Positions 23,172 to 36,048 are shown, numbered from the stretch's first letter. The stretch: DNA of 64,000 nt from Bedellia somnulentella (GCA_963576735.1 OY755190.1:7557695-7621694); one strand, 5' to 3'. The notes: generated by a model from the sequence alone, not told the origin. Numbers and translations are program-made.

Positions 23172-23684
23172 TGTAAGCTTATAATAATGAGTGTGCTATG
23201 ATTGGCTATTGTACTGTATAATTTATACTATTTATAATTGATAAACTGTATAGTTTTATTGTGTAATCATATTATTTACCTATTTAATAAGTATTAGTGG
23301 TGTCGTGTATGAATAATGAGATACTAGTTTGACTTTACTTCAAAACAGCTCACGCTGATTAAAATAATGATTGTAATTAAATCCATAATTTTGGTAAATA
23401 CTCATTTCTAAAATGTTATTATTTATTTATAAATGAGTTATAATAATGATTATGTAGATTTGAGTGGAGTATTATTGATGAGACTGTCAGTTGATTTAAA
23501 TCAACTGACAGTCAACTGACTTAAGGTTAGGTAAGGTATAAATATACGATCTCTGTTTTTGCGGGGGCAATTGTCAGTAGTCCGTTGTATCGGCAAGTGG
23601 TTGTGAAAGATGAAATTATACGAAGTGTACCGCTATTTTGGGTTTTATTTCAAAACCTCCACACTCCCTGAAGTTGACCCTACA
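23172..23684 (+). repeat. Left 513 bp LTR
   Basis: Begins TGTAAGCTTATAATAATGAG and ends GAAGTTGACCCTACA. It contains a perfect 32 bp palindrome at 23482-23513 centred on GATTTAAATC and a TATAAATA box at about 23538. Confidence 0.85.
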
Positions 23685-24477
23685 ACTCAGAAGTGAGGAT
23701 AGGCGAAAAATATCACGTTTTTCGTACTGCGCCTACGTAAGTACCCTGTTCTTTTTTTTTGTGTTTGCGTAATTAGAATCCTTGGTATGGTGAAATTGCC
23801 TTCCTCTTTATAAAATAGCATCCATAAACAGTCGTAAATAATAAAGTCTATTTCAATTGAAGGCAAGAAAGTATTTTAAAAGAATTTTCATTTATTCTCA
23901 AAAACATAGGGGCGATACATAAGAGTGTTAATCTGTTACATACTTGAGCCTGATATCTAGTCCTTTTTTTCCCGATAGCTCAGATTGTTTTTTTTTTCAA
24001 AGCTATTATCGAATCTCTGATTATCGAATAATATTGAAATGTTGGATCGATATACAGTATAGTGAATTTTCTAAAACATTTTTCGTTTATGATTGTGAGT
24101 ACACGTGCGAAAACAGTACACTTTGAAATTATGACATATGGCATTACAACATCTGTTTAAAGCATTACATGTGATGCTACGATCTAACAATTCCTACTAT
24201 CAGGCGTGTGTAGAGATGGGTCGAGGGCATAAAAACTTATTGGGCAGATTGGACGTATTGGGTTAAAATGGGCAAAAATGAATTTACGCCCGATAAATGC
24301 CCAATCGCTGGGCGGAAAAACAAAACTCTACTTTAAAATTAAACTACAAGTGGATCATTATTCTAATTGTATTTAACTTACACATATACATCAGCGTCAT
24401 CAGAATAAAGAAATAAGAAGAAAAAAAAGGTTACAATATGCCAAATATAGGCATATAAGTACTTTAAATTCTTACTT

Positions 24478-24838
24478 AGACGACATTATAGTCCAATGGG
24501 TAGAACGCCCGCCCGTAAACAGACAGTCGTGAGTTCATATCCCGGGTCGGGGCTACACCAATTGGTCTTTTCTAATGTCATAAGTGTGGTTAATTTATCA
24601 TGGTTGTCAACGGTGAGGGAAAACATCGTGAGGAAACCACATGGCCGAGTTGTACTTAGCCATATGACAGTGTATTCGTACAAAACGGCAATAGGCCTGC
24701 CCCCTATCACGTGAGTTCACTGTCTAAGCAAAACATTGGTACCTACTTTGGACACTAAGTGGCGCTGTCACGTGATGTTCATCATTGGTAGCTCTGCCAA
24801 CCGGCTCTGATAAACGGCGTGAACGTTTATGTTATGTT
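24478..24838 (+). mobile_element. SINE-B copy
   Basis: Head TATAGTCCAATGGGTAGAAC and GTTCATATCCCGGGTCGGGG; body GTGAGGAAACCACATGGCCG; end GTCACGTGATGTTCATCATT and GTGAACGTTTATGTTATG. Nested in the hAT element. Confidence 0.88.
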
Positions 24839-25382
24839 AAATTCTTAATCTTAACCCACTTTTACTTTGAACGATTATAATAATAATTATTTATACCCTT
24901 ACAATAAAAAAACACATTCAATTATATCAAGCGATAGAGTAGCTATAAGATATTAACTTTAGTATAACGAATAATGTTATAAAGTAACTAAGCGAAAAAA
25001 AACATATATTTTATTTTTATTTTTCAAGATTATTAACATAATGTAGTAACGGTATATTTCGCTAACAGAATTTTAAAATGTGTAAATACTCACGTTCACG
25101 CTACTTTTTATACTCAAAGGGGATGAAATAATACTTAGGTATTAGGGTATTAAACTGAAAAACAGTTCGTGTTTAATTAGTAAAGGTCAATGAGCATCAA
25201 TGTATGGAAAAAAAACCACAGCGGACACGAATGATTTTGATGTCATATATTGACAGAGGACATGAACTATTCGTGGCAAAAGGCGCATATTTCCGGGTTG
25301 TAATAATTTGGCGGTAGATGGCGTTGACACAAGTAAAGAAACAGGCAAAAACCAATTTTCGCGCCAGTGATCATGTTCACTT

Positions 25383-25430
25383 GATACTATAGCTCAGTTG
25401 GCAGAGCGACGGGAGCGTATATCCGCTGCT
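25383..25430 (+). mobile_element. SINE-C head fragment
   Basis: GATACTATAGCTCAGTTGGC AGAGCGACGGGAGCGTATAT, then truncated before the B-box. Confidence 0.6.
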
Positions 25431-25634
25431 AGATTTTTGTTAAGTTGTGTCTTACCTTTTTAAAGGCAAATGCAAATATAACCTAAGTTAAGTAAAATTA
25501 TACAATAGTAAAAAATATTTATATATTATATAATATTTCAATATTACGAACATGATATCAATTCAATTTTAATTACCTTATTTATTTTTTTAGCTGGCAC
25601 TTTCTTTGTTAGTCCAGGTTTAGTAAACCTTTTT

Positions 25635-25884
25635 GCTGTGTCGGCTAAGTGCCGGTTTAAAATAGCGCTACCCCATTTCTTCCCATGGGTTATCGTAAGA
25701 GGCGACTAAGGGTATCTTATTTTTAGGTAAGGGGACTTTTGGGCGATGCGGTTGGAGACCCATCATCAAAAATATTTATATAACAATCTTTCTCTACTTA
25801 ACTTCCAAGTGGCTAAAGAATTTTAAGATTCAGAAGAGCAGGCTACCCCTTTTAGGGATTTGTAGCCGTAAGTAGATGGATGTA
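25635..25884 (+). repeat. Rep-A copy, diverged
   Basis: GCGCTACCCCATTTCTTCCC, TTTGGGCGATGCGGTTGGAG, end GTAGCCGTAAGTAGATGGAT. Nested in the hAT element. Confidence 0.82.
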
Positions 25885-26872
25885 AAACGTAAAGCAAATC
25901 GCTCGCTCTGTATTATTTATTCAATGTCGCTCTTAGCTGTCGTTATGCGTGTGTCTTGTCATGCCATGTCATTCGACTTCTTTGAATACTCAAATGCGCT
26001 CATTTCTTTTCGGTATTTGCTATTATTTTTTATTATTAACTGTTATATTTTAAAATTTTCTGTTTACCGTGAATGCGCTTTTGCATTTTCAGCGTAAAAC
26101 ATAATAAAATTTATATATTATATTCTAACAAATAAAATGAGTTGACGTGGATGTTCATACTTTAATAGAAATAAAAAAAATGAGCCTGGTCAAAAAGATT
26201 TATAACCTCTGACATGTCAAAAAATGGCAGCTGTCAGAATTCTACGCAATTTAAAATCTAGGTACAAAATAGCGAGATTGAATCCGGCGGAATGTCAATG
26301 TCAATTTGGTCTCAACTCTATATAATTATACTCAACTTTATATTATATAAAGTGTCCAATAGGAGCGCGCGATTTGTACTTGATACGAGCCCAACGTAAA
26401 TAGGGTTAGATACGTTTATAGCGGAAAATCATCATAATCTGGACTATGACCATCCAGAATGTTTGCTTAAATTAAAAGTTTAAAACAGTATCACAATTTT
26501 TCCCTATTGCATTGTAACAAATTAATGAATTATCATAAAAAGTATGATGAGATTCTTGCATTTAAAAATGTTTGCGTTTCTGTCTGCAAAACTTCATAAA
26601 ACGGGTTGGATTGCACCCATTAAATTTTATGCTAATGGTCCCTATCATGAACCCTATAAGTATTATTCATTCTTTAAATAAAATAGGTCATTTTATGATA
26701 ATTTTAACTAATAACATCAACCACACTCTTACAATAATGATATTTTAAAAATTAAAATTAAATAAGATTTATGCCCAAGTAATGGACATTTATTCGGCAT
26801 TTATGGACATTTATTGGGCATAAATCCAATCCGCCCAAAATGCCCGGGCAAAATCCCATCTCTAGGCGTGTG

Positions 26873-28400
26873 GTGTTGTGTAATTAATTAAATATTTCGT
26901 GTAATGGGAATATAAATATATCACATGAGGTAGAATAGCAGTGTTATAGGTAGTTATAGAATTATGTGAGCGAGTAAGACGGGATTAGAGAAGAAATGTA
27001 TCCATTACTTTTTAAATATTTATACGTTTTTGAATAAAGTTATTTTGTCATCATACTTTTACTCGCGTTTATTTAACTCAAGTGTGGTCCAGGCTTAGGA
27101 CTAGCAATGTGCATGGATTCATTTGATGTTTACAAAGATTCGAAATGTATGTCAAGATAACACGATTTTAAATATCAAACAATTATCAAAATCAATCGAT
27201 AAATTATATTGAACTTGATTTTAGAAATAAATTGAATGTCCCGGTGCTAATCCAAAATTATGAAAACTTAATGCATTAATTGTAAACCTAGAAAACTACA
27301 ATTTGATTTTAATGTAGTAAGAGTTTTAGTTACACTGAATTAAATAAAATACATGCCTGAGACGAATGTTGACGGGATTCATCGATGTTAACCGAACTCT
27401 TTGAATACAATTTAAAACTTTTTGCTATTATAATTAAAACAACTATTGACTTTAGGATATTTTTATTGCTATCGTTTTAAGTATCACTTTCATTTGCTTA
27501 CCCATACGTTCGTTACCGATCAATCACGCAGCATCACACTGCAGTGCTCTATGGTAGTGTAATGGAATGAAATGTAAGGCCATGCTAAGTGTGATGTTTG
27601 GAACGGTCGAGTAATGTGTAATGTATCAGTACGCGTCCGAGCGATATTACGTGTGATGCATTGCTCGCATTGCTTACACCATGCCTGGTTGTGAGTATCC
27701 AGGTTGTTTTTTTATATTTTGTACAACTCAACTGCAAACTTACCATAGGTTTACTACAAATTACTACTACTACTGCTACTAAAATTTTAGCAAACCTGTA
27801 AGTTTAAAAAAATAAAATAGAAAAATATTGAGGCCTTTTATGTTTATAAATCTAGTTTTGGAACATAATACGAAGGAACACATAGTTGTTTTAATACTCA
27901 TCATGATGCATAATATCTTAATTATTTATTTTAAATTTGAGATAGTCACCCGCTTATTGTAGTGTCTTCATATTATTCACGTAAGAGGTAAAAACGTCAA
28001 AATCAAAATATTCTTTATTAAACCAAGTAGGTATTATACATTTTCTTTGGCCCCCTGTAAAGCTGTACAAAGCGTGTGTAAGATAATACCGTGAATCCGT
28101 AAGAGAATTACATGACCAAGGATTAATAAAGTAACTGTTTAAATATTAGTTTGCAATACAAAGCAAGAATTAAACATTTTGAAACTTTTAACAACTACCT
28201 TCTGATAAAATAGTCAGCCGTACATTTGTTATCAGTGAAATATTTAAGTTACATTTGCGAAGGTCGCCTCTAATTTCAATAAAAGAAAATTGGATTTGCG
28301 TTATACTAATTGTTAGGCCCATTGAGATCAAAGAAGCTAAAGTATGTGTACTGAGGGTTGGCTTGATTGTTTACTAAGCTGAAATTTGTCAGTTTCAGTT
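26873..28400. other. AT-rich interior of the LTR element
   Basis: No coding sequence seen. Around 27516-27670 the word GTGTGATG and its reverse recur, perhaps an old foldback. At 27995-28040 TCAAAATCAAAATATTCTTT resembles a dispersed repeat end. Confidence 0.4.
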
Positions 28401-28407
28401 CTCCACC

Positions 28408-29200
28408 ATGGATCGAGAAGAGAGCAGGAGTCGTAGCCTCAGTTACGATAGATTGAGCGCAGAATTGGCATGGAGGTGCCAAAAAAAAAAGCCAGTCAAC
28501 ACGGAGGTGTTATGCTGAACGACCGTGGGTATTACGGGAGCGTGGTACCGAGGTCAATCGACAACCGTGGGTATTACGGGAGCGTGATACCGAGGTAAAT
28601 CGACCGTGGGTATTACGGGAGCGTGATACCGAGGTCAATCGAGGTGAACAGGTGAACAACGAATAGTCCAATAACAGCGGAGAGGTCTCTTCGTAAGCCG
28701 GTTCGGCGTACACGAGAGCGTTCGTCTAGCGCGAGGACGAGAAAATAGCAGGGAGCGATGTTCACAGCATTGTGCACGCAAACGCGAGGGTGGATACTAT
28801 TCCCAAAATAAAATAGACAGTAACCGCAGCTCTTTGGTTGGGTCGCTTAGTTTGAAACGACGTAGGGTAAATAATAATGGATGAGCTATTGTTTATTTTG
28901 TCTGAGATGCTGGCTGAAAGAGTTCAGTACGGAGAATCGCTTGATCAATATTATTACGCCAAAAACAATCTACTAAATTAATGTAAAATTAATGGGCGCC
29001 AGGATGTAGATTGTCTGCTGCACGGTGTAGGGTAGGTGCGCAGGCAGCTGCTTAAACCCGAACAAGTTTTTAATTTCTTTAATACGGTTAAAGTTGGTCA
29101 ATATGGTGAACATCTTGAATGATTCTCAAGGCGAAAAATTGATCGCAAATGTACTCTGCTTTTGCGATGGACAAGATGCTTCAAATTCAAATTTATTTAC
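28408..29200 (+). pseudogene. Decayed gag-like retrotransposon ORF
   Basis: Starts with a well-placed ATG (CACCATGG) and an Arg/Ser-rich N-terminus (MDREESRSRSLSYDRL). It then breaks by stops and frame changes. Later pieces keep the pattern LAERVQYGESLDQYYYAKNN, then DVDCLLHG, then KPEQVFNFFNTVKVG, which I know from capsid regions of insect Ty3/gypsy-type gag. A minisatellite interrupts the N-terminal part. It cannot encode a working protein. Confidence 0.6.
28520..28642 (+). repeat. Minisatellite, about three 39-42 bp units
   Basis: GACCGTGGGTATTACGGGAG then CGTG(A/G)TACCGAGGT(C/A)AATCG occurs three times. Unit length is a multiple of three and each unit codes PWVLRERxTEVNR in the gag frame. 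Confidence 0.85.
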
Positions 29201-32200
29201 CGAAAAGGGCAAAATACAACTTGTAATTATTTAACTATATAAACTTAATTAATGCTAGGTAGATTTACAAATTCTTAATGTAAGGTTTTACGAATGTGTT
29301 TAATTGTAGCTCAATCTAAAATAATAATAATAGAAAACGATTTGAATTTTCGGGTAATTTCAAAAAGTTTGTTATATTTGTGTCTCCGGACTGGGCGAAC
29401 CTGTTGGGCAGATGCCGGAATTTTCACTTTGTCGCGGAGGCCTTATTGATGTAATGATATTGAAACCAATATTTAATATTTACATCAAATGGGGACTACT
29501 ACTGATTTAATAAATTGAATATTCTGTTTCAAAAATTGATCATAGTTACAATTTGTGAATGTATTGTTCCTGTTTTGTATACATTTTATATTTTTTGCAT
29601 TAATATTCAGTATTGCAAATTAATAAGATAGTGTATTTAAATATCAATAATAAAACTAAATTCCATTACTTAAATTAAATAATATCAACAATATCAAAGA
29701 TAAATTATTATAATTATGACCGCCTTGTTCACCTGGTCTGGCTGGAAAAGTCTTCTCATTTGTCAGTTCATTGCAGCGAACAAAAAAAAAATATATACAT
29801 ACCAAGAAGGGTAATCCGAAGGATAAAAATGAAAAACAATGAAATAGCTCAAGTTCAGCTTTAGACCTGGAACTTGATAAATACTTAACTGACATCAAAG
29901 TAAATGGGGTAGCACTAAATTGCTGTGTAGAGGTTGTAAGTCACGCTCTATCATAAAACCTACTAAAGCCAGAGAGCTCAACTTTGATATGATAGTTCCA
30001 AAGGGTATACCTCTACTCAGGGCTATAGGTAGGGCTCTGATAAATCCCGTGAGCATTACAACTACAACGTAGAAGTTCAGAACGTAAAACGAACGATAAA
30101 GACGTACATCGGTGGAGACTATGTTTTATTTGTCATATAAACCAAATCAGCATCAAACATTCAATACTTTTCTTCTGAAGTTTTCTTAAATCTTAAGTAA
30201 TTTTTAGCCAAAATCTTTAGTAGCTTTGAGATATCTTAACCATAATAGATATGCTGGTGTATAGGTGCATGGGTTGGTAGAGAGTGATAAACATCATAGC
30301 ATAAACGTCAACAAGGGTATACCTCCTGCATACCTGTGATCCTCTCGCGGACACGATAGCTGCCTACAACGACTTCGGCATCAAGATGAACTGTCTGTGT
30401 GAATTATAATTGTCTTATTTTCGTTAATTCTGGTATTTAAGTCATAATCATTAGCACAGAATCTAAATCCATTGCATATCCTTCGGGAAATATTAAATTT
30501 TTAGCCATTCATGTCCAAATTAAGACTGTAATTATCACCATCTTATATGCTTTGCTTTGGATCCGAAATAAAAGATTTCGATGCAAATATATTATAAAAC
30601 AAATAATAACTTCTATCATCACAATATATCAATTACGATAAAGTGTACGATACGGGCTAAAATGTCAAATACGTGAATTTTTATAGGGCTAGTATAGAAT
30701 CCGCCACACTAGGGTCACCCACTCACACTTATTTAAGCACACCGTGTATTATTTTTGGATATCGCTGTCATCTTTGTCTTGTCAATCTATATACATAAGT
30801 GAAGCACAATTAATATATAATCTTAACATTGTTTCTGTACTTTAAAAGTGCCGCTCATCATAACTGTCAAGACTATAACTGTAGATTTTACCTAAAATCT
30901 TCGCCCTGCTTCCATTTGTTAAAAATATAATTAGAACCACGAGCAGGGGAAGGTAAAAATAAATTAAAATGGTATAAATCAAAATTATGTACATTTTACC
31001 ATAGCTTAATATTTATTAGAGAAACAAACTGTACACAATATTCCAAGCAAGGATGACCTCTAAAGTTTCTACCAATAGTTATAGTATAGTATACTAATTT
31101 TGAAGTTGATATAGAAAATTGCAAATTAAAATAAGTATTTAAAACAAAATAATTGTACATCGGCTATGATATGGATAGTTTATAGAGATGAATTCGTTTG
31201 AAGGCATCAGATTGTCATCCCCACCAGACCAAGCGAATATAACAAGATTTTAAAAACATGTACATGTATAATTAATTATGATATTATTATTATTAAGTAT
31301 ACCTAAATAAGATTCTTTGTCATATATGGTACTAATTTTGAAGTAGGTATATTTATATTTAAAAACTGGTAATAAACATCAAATACAAAAAGAAATATAT
31401 ATGTAAGATTGTATGATATATATGTAAGATAATATATAAAGTTATCCATATTGAGGGAATAAAAGGGTAATTTATGTTACAAAAGTTTATTCAGTAATAA
31501 ATTCAGATGGTGTAATTTAAACACAAAAGTAACAATAATCAATCAGAGAATAAATCAGAAATCGCTCAGCGTAATAGTGTGCTATGCGCGCGATTTATTA
31601 ATCTAGCAACTTAAGGTATCTGGTACGAAGTATATTGACTAGGTACAAGTCAGCATAGGTACTAAGACCAAGAGTGGACGGACAGTTTTTCCGGGAGCAG
31701 AATGCTCTTGAGTCAAATCAGAAACGGGAAACTTCTTTCTATTGGCCATATGAGTTAGTTATAGCAAATCCCCGTGCAACTATTATTTTCCAAGGAAATT
31801 ATTATTTTCGGTACACAATCAATAAGAGCTTATTTAGAACTAGCTTACCATTATCATAAAGCTTACTAAATAAAAGTCAAGGTAGGAAAAATTAATAAAC
31901 CCTGTACATTAAATTATCATGGTCAGGCATATATAAATTTAAAAAAAGAAAAATTTTATATTATTAAAAAAAAAAAAACCTAACTTAAAATCTAAAAACT
32001 TCTTCCAGTTCCTCTTATCGGGAAAGGGTACCTAAGATGCTGGAAGCGTTACCGCGTTGTATGGCAAGATAAGATACATATATTGATGGATAAAAGTACT
32101 TAAAATACATACTTTAACATAAATAAATTCATAATCTAAATAATTATATCATGAGAAAGTTTTAGGACTCGAACATTAAAGGTTGATCGGCTGATTCAAC

Positions 32201-32940
32201 AAAGTCCAACTGTTTACAAAAGTATTTAAAATGAATAAATGCTCAATAAAAAAAGAAAAAATGTCATATTCGGAAAATGGGGTGCGGAATGTGAATCGGA
32301 TTCTAGTATTGTAGGACGAACAGCTGAAGTTTAACCTTGATTACAAGTCCTTTTTATGGATGGTTTTCAATAAAATTAGTTGATCCCTAGTGTCCTTTGT
32401 ACATCTTAAGGGTTTTAAAGTTAGAACGTCCAGTGGCTGATGATGATGATGATGATGATGAAGTTAGGGAGGTTGTCTAAATATGGAAATCTATAGTGAG
32501 GTGTTTAATACACTTATTTCGATTTTGTTGAAGCATTTTTATATAAACTTGATACATGGGGTCCCATACAGTATAATATATTTCCATAGCAACCACCATA
32601 GTAGTTCTGATTGTGACATTAAGGCTCGTACCGCGTCTTAAAAGCACTCCCTAATGACAGTCATACCTAGAAGGCAGTAATGATCTAAGCGATTTAAATA
32701 GTGAATAAATAAAAAAATATATGTAAGAAAATCACATAAGTACGATATAATATATAAACAAATAATTAATAATTAAGTTATAACCTCACGAGTATGTGAG
32801 TTGTGAATCTGCCTATTCTTTTTACTAACGTATTGATCTCTCCATTGAAGAGTTGTCTGGAAGAGATAGTTTTAAGCCACCAATTGTGCTTCTGTTTAGC
32901 AGTGTAATCTTTGTAAAATGTTTTAACTGTGATGACTGCC
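29201..32940. other. AT-rich interior of the LTR element
   Basis: Mostly A/T with no recognised gene except the exon-like segment at 30334-30394. A trace of Rep-A (AATGGGGTAGCACTAAATTG, GTGTAGAGG) occurs at about 29902-29935; (GAT)n lies at 32439-32460. Confidence 0.4.
30334..30394 (-). other. Isolated exon-like segment
   Basis: On the minus strand, 61 bases between an acceptor (ATTCACACAG) and a good donor (CACAG|GTATGC), open in the frame TVHLDAEVVVGSYRVRERIT. Base composition is clearly richer in G/C than the surroundings. No neighbouring exons were found. It may be an exon of an unseen gene, an untranslated exon, or chance. Confidence 0.3.
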
Positions 32941-33306
32941 TCCATGGCCTCGCGGTTGAGCGCTTGGTTTCGGGTGCGGAGGTCTCGAGTTCGATCCCCG
33001 GGGGGGTGATCACCTTACAAATTTGATTTGTAAGATTTGACCGAGTTTGGAGGGATATTGCAGGCTTGAATCACCTGACTATCCGAGAATTAAGATGATT
33101 CCGTGCTTCCGAGGGCACGTTGGGCCGTCGCTCCCGGCTACTGTTGCGGTGGTGGTCGTTGGTCTGCCAGCCCGCAATTGGCCGGCGTGGTGGACTGTGG
33201 CCAGATCGCCCTATGTAGGGTGGGCTGGAGCCCCTTGGTGGGGACATATATGGACTGTGAGGAGGAGGTACGTGATGAGTACCATTATGAGTTCTATTCT
33301 ATTCTA
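32941..33306 (+). mobile_element. SINE-D (tRNA-derived SINE)
   Basis: tRNA-like head TGGCCTCGCGGTTGAGCGCT (A box) and TCTCGAGTTCGATCCCCGGG (B box), then a GC-rich body (GGGCACGTTGGGCCGTCGCT) and a (TTCTA)n tail. About 365 bp, only one copy in the window. Confidence 0.75.
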
Positions 33307-33687
33307 TATTTATGTGCTTAATATTACAATTCGTATAAATAAAAAAATTAAAAAAATACATTGTTAGTGTGTAATGTGTAGAATATGTAAATAAAAATAT
33401 ATATGTATATTGAATGTGTAAATAATATGTAAATGTCTGTAAAACTATGTGTATGATATGTGTGTGCATATATATGTATAAAAAGTTAATGCAATCGCAA
33501 TTATGAAACATTAGTACGGATTAACACATTAGGACCTGTTAATTTTGAATCACTTGTTACCAGGATTTACAAGTTATTTCAAGAACTTACCTATGTATAA
33601 AAAAATATATAATATAATAAAGTTTTATTAATTCTTTAAAAATATTTCCAAAAGCGAAGGGACTCGCTTATAACAGGAAGGCCGAGC

Positions 33688-34200
33688 TGTAAGCTTATAA
33701 TAATGAGTGTGCTATGATTGGCTATTGTAATGTATAATTTATACTATTTATAATTGATAAACTGTATAGTTTTATTGTGTAATCATATTATTTACCTATT
33801 TAATAAGTATTAGTGGTGTCGTGTATGAATAATGAGATACTAGTTTGACTTTACTTCAAAACAGCTCACGCTGATTAAAATAATGATTGTAATTAAATCC
33901 ATAATTTTGGTAAATACTCATTTCTAAAATGTTATTATTTATTTATAAATGAGTTATAATAATGATTATGTAGATTTGAGTGGAGTATTATTGATGAGAC
34001 TGTCAGTTGATTTAAATCAACTGACAGTCAACTGACTTAAGGTTAGGTAAGGTATAAATATACGATCTCTGTTTTTGCGGGGGCAATTGTCAGTAGTCCG
34101 TTGTATCGGCAAGTGGTTGTGAAAGATGAAATTATACGAAGTGTACCGCTATTTTGGGTTTTATTTCAAAACCTCCACACTCCCTGAAGTTGACCCTACA
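33688..34200 (+). repeat. Right 513 bp LTR
   Basis: Same as the left LTR except A for C near base 42 (TATTGTAATGTATAAT here, TATTGTACTGTATAAT there). Followed by CATG. Confidence 0.85.
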
Positions 34201-34204
34201 CATG

Positions 34205-35903
34205 TGTATATATGATGAAAGGATATTAGTTACATACTTTTGAAAAAAACTAACTTATTCTTTATTCTATGTGGCTTTTATTTTCTTTAAGGTTTTCCAA
34301 AAGCGGCTTACTGAGCAAGAGTTCTCGAGAACTCAAAAACTTATTTTTTTCTAGTATTAATAGCGATTCATTTTCTAAGCCGACAAATGGTAACCTATTA
34401 CAGATTAAGATACACAACTGACATTATCATTATATGCAAGTCAAAAAGTAATTTAAAATAATGATCTGTCATTTATCTTTTGGCTTGTGTTTATGTTCCT
34501 AAAAGTTAAAGTATCAAAATTAATTATAATTGCTTATGTGAAACTGTTAAAATAGTAATTGTACTATAAAACTTTAAGCGTACACACTAATCACTCATTC
34601 AGCGATTGCTTATATAACGAATAAATAATACTAATGCAAACGAGTCGATTTTCTATGTAGAGTAATAATGTGTTCTGTTTAACCTTTCTTATCAGTACAG
34701 TTCTTAGTTATGGTCACGTGAGATTTAATAAAAAAAATAGTATACATTAATCACTTAAATGACTTAACAATTCTTTTTTATTTGTGGACGAATACTTCGC
34801 TATTTTTGTTATCCGCTGTTTTATTTCTACCTAATATACATTCGCCAAAACTGTGATCGGCTAATATTTATTAGTTTTTAGAAATATGAGTTAATTTCAA
34901 ATATAATTAATAAAATATTTAAATAATCAATGAATTTATAGAATAACGTGGCTTAAGCTAAAGATTTTTCCCTGCGAAGCTACAAAAAAGATAATGTGGG
35001 TCTAAAACAATTGCAACTCTACAATTTCTTAATCTAGTTCACCCACTTACTATCATCACCTATGAATTGATACTTGATAAAAGGTGATCGAACCAATTCA
35101 AGCGACAAGTCAAAATGTGCCAACATCTAGATTAGCGAATGATGAAATATGTAAAATTGCTAACTACTTTCTGTCCACGTAAGGTCATCAAAGTCAGTTG
35201 TGATCAGACTGGTTTATTCGCTGATGATAAATGATTTGACAAGGCAGATTGACCGGTCTATCTAAAGGGGTCGAACTGTCATCATGATATAACTTAAATA
35301 GTAACACGTAAGGTTATTTATATGTACTCTCTCTTGAATCTAAATCTGTACAGAGTACCAGAGTCAAAACTGTATATGAAATATTATTTGTAAATCTTTG
35401 AATTTGAAATACTATCTAAACAATGTCAAATTTACTACGAAAAACATGTCTGTATCTGAGTCTTCACGCATCAGGTAAAAACTGAGTAATGGACGGATCT
35501 TGATCAAACATGGCATGAAAGCTTATACAAGGCGTTTTTTATACAAGCTAAAACACTTTTTCCACTCCTGAATAAGGCTAGTAAAGTTCTGTTTTTTTTT
35601 GTTATTTCTTAGTGATTGTTCCCATTTTTCCCGTAAGTGTATTATTTAAGAAGTTACTAACCTATCCGTCCGTATCCTGGATTAGGTAAAGGTTTTTCTA
35701 GGAGCGTCATAAAACAATAACTCTCTTATGAAGCTAATAATCACAATGATTATATTGTGAAAGAATGATCTCCTAAAATGTCATTTAGAATTCTGTTAAT
35801 CAAAACGGGCAAAATAATTTAAACGAACGTAGCAGTCGTGGGTGGAAAGCTATTCATTGTTAACGCCCTATATGTCAAAAAAGAAAGGATAATGATACTG
35901 ATA
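34205..35903. other. AT-rich intergenic sequence
   Basis: No gene, repeat family or structured element recognised on either strand. Confidence 0.5.
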
Positions 35904-36048
35904 GCTGTGTAGTGTCGGCTTAGAATAGCATTACCCCATTTCTACCCACGGGTGATCGTAAGAAGCGACTAAGGGTATAATGGCTACTTAAGTGATTTTT
36001 GAACTATGTGGTTCCATCATCTTTTCTTATGTTAATTGATATCTTTTA
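35904..36048 (+). repeat. Rep-A copy, 5' half
   Basis: GCTGTGTAGTGTCGGCTTAG to GTGATTTTTGAACTATGTGG, then lost. A further scrap (TAGTGTCGGCTTAGAATATT) lies at 36427, beside a 60 bp local duplication around AATTATTTCAGGAACGTCC at 36450 and 36520. Confidence 0.78.

Larger units (their letters stand above)
24211..26864. mobile_element. Non-autonomous hAT-type element
   Basis: Ends TAGAGATGGG and CCCATCTCTA, flanked by the exact 8 bp repeat GGCGTGTG (24203-24210 and 26865-26872). Below both ends are clusters of GCCC/GGGC words (TTGGGCAGATTGG, ATTTATTGGGCATAAATCC, AATGCCCAATC), as subterminal transposase sites often are. No transposase frame was seen; SINE-B, SINE-C and Rep-A copies are nested inside. 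Confidence 0.88.
23172..34200 (+). mobile_element. Putative 11 kb LTR element, mostly non-coding
   Basis: Two LTRs of 513 bp (23172-23684 and 33688-34200), same orientation, differing at one base that I could see. Each starts TGTAAGC and ends CCCTACA. CATG precedes the left LTR (23168-23171) and follows the right one (34201-34204), whereas the inner flanks (ACTC, GAGC) do not match, which is what one insertion with a 4 bp target duplication gives. The 10 kb between them has no intact gag or pol. It holds a hAT element, SINEs and a decayed gag. No TGG-type primer site follows the left LTR and no clean polypurine tract precedes the right one, so the interior may not be the original one. Confidence 0.6.

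Noticed and set aside
33047..33367. 106-codon frame
   Set aside because: Lies wholly within the tRNA-derived SINE-D and its (TTCTA)n tail.
23168..34204. Two independent solo LTRs instead of one element
   Set aside because: Neither LTR has matching 4-5 bp on its own two sides, while the two outer flanks match each other. Kept as the main alternative because the inner borders lack clear priming sites.
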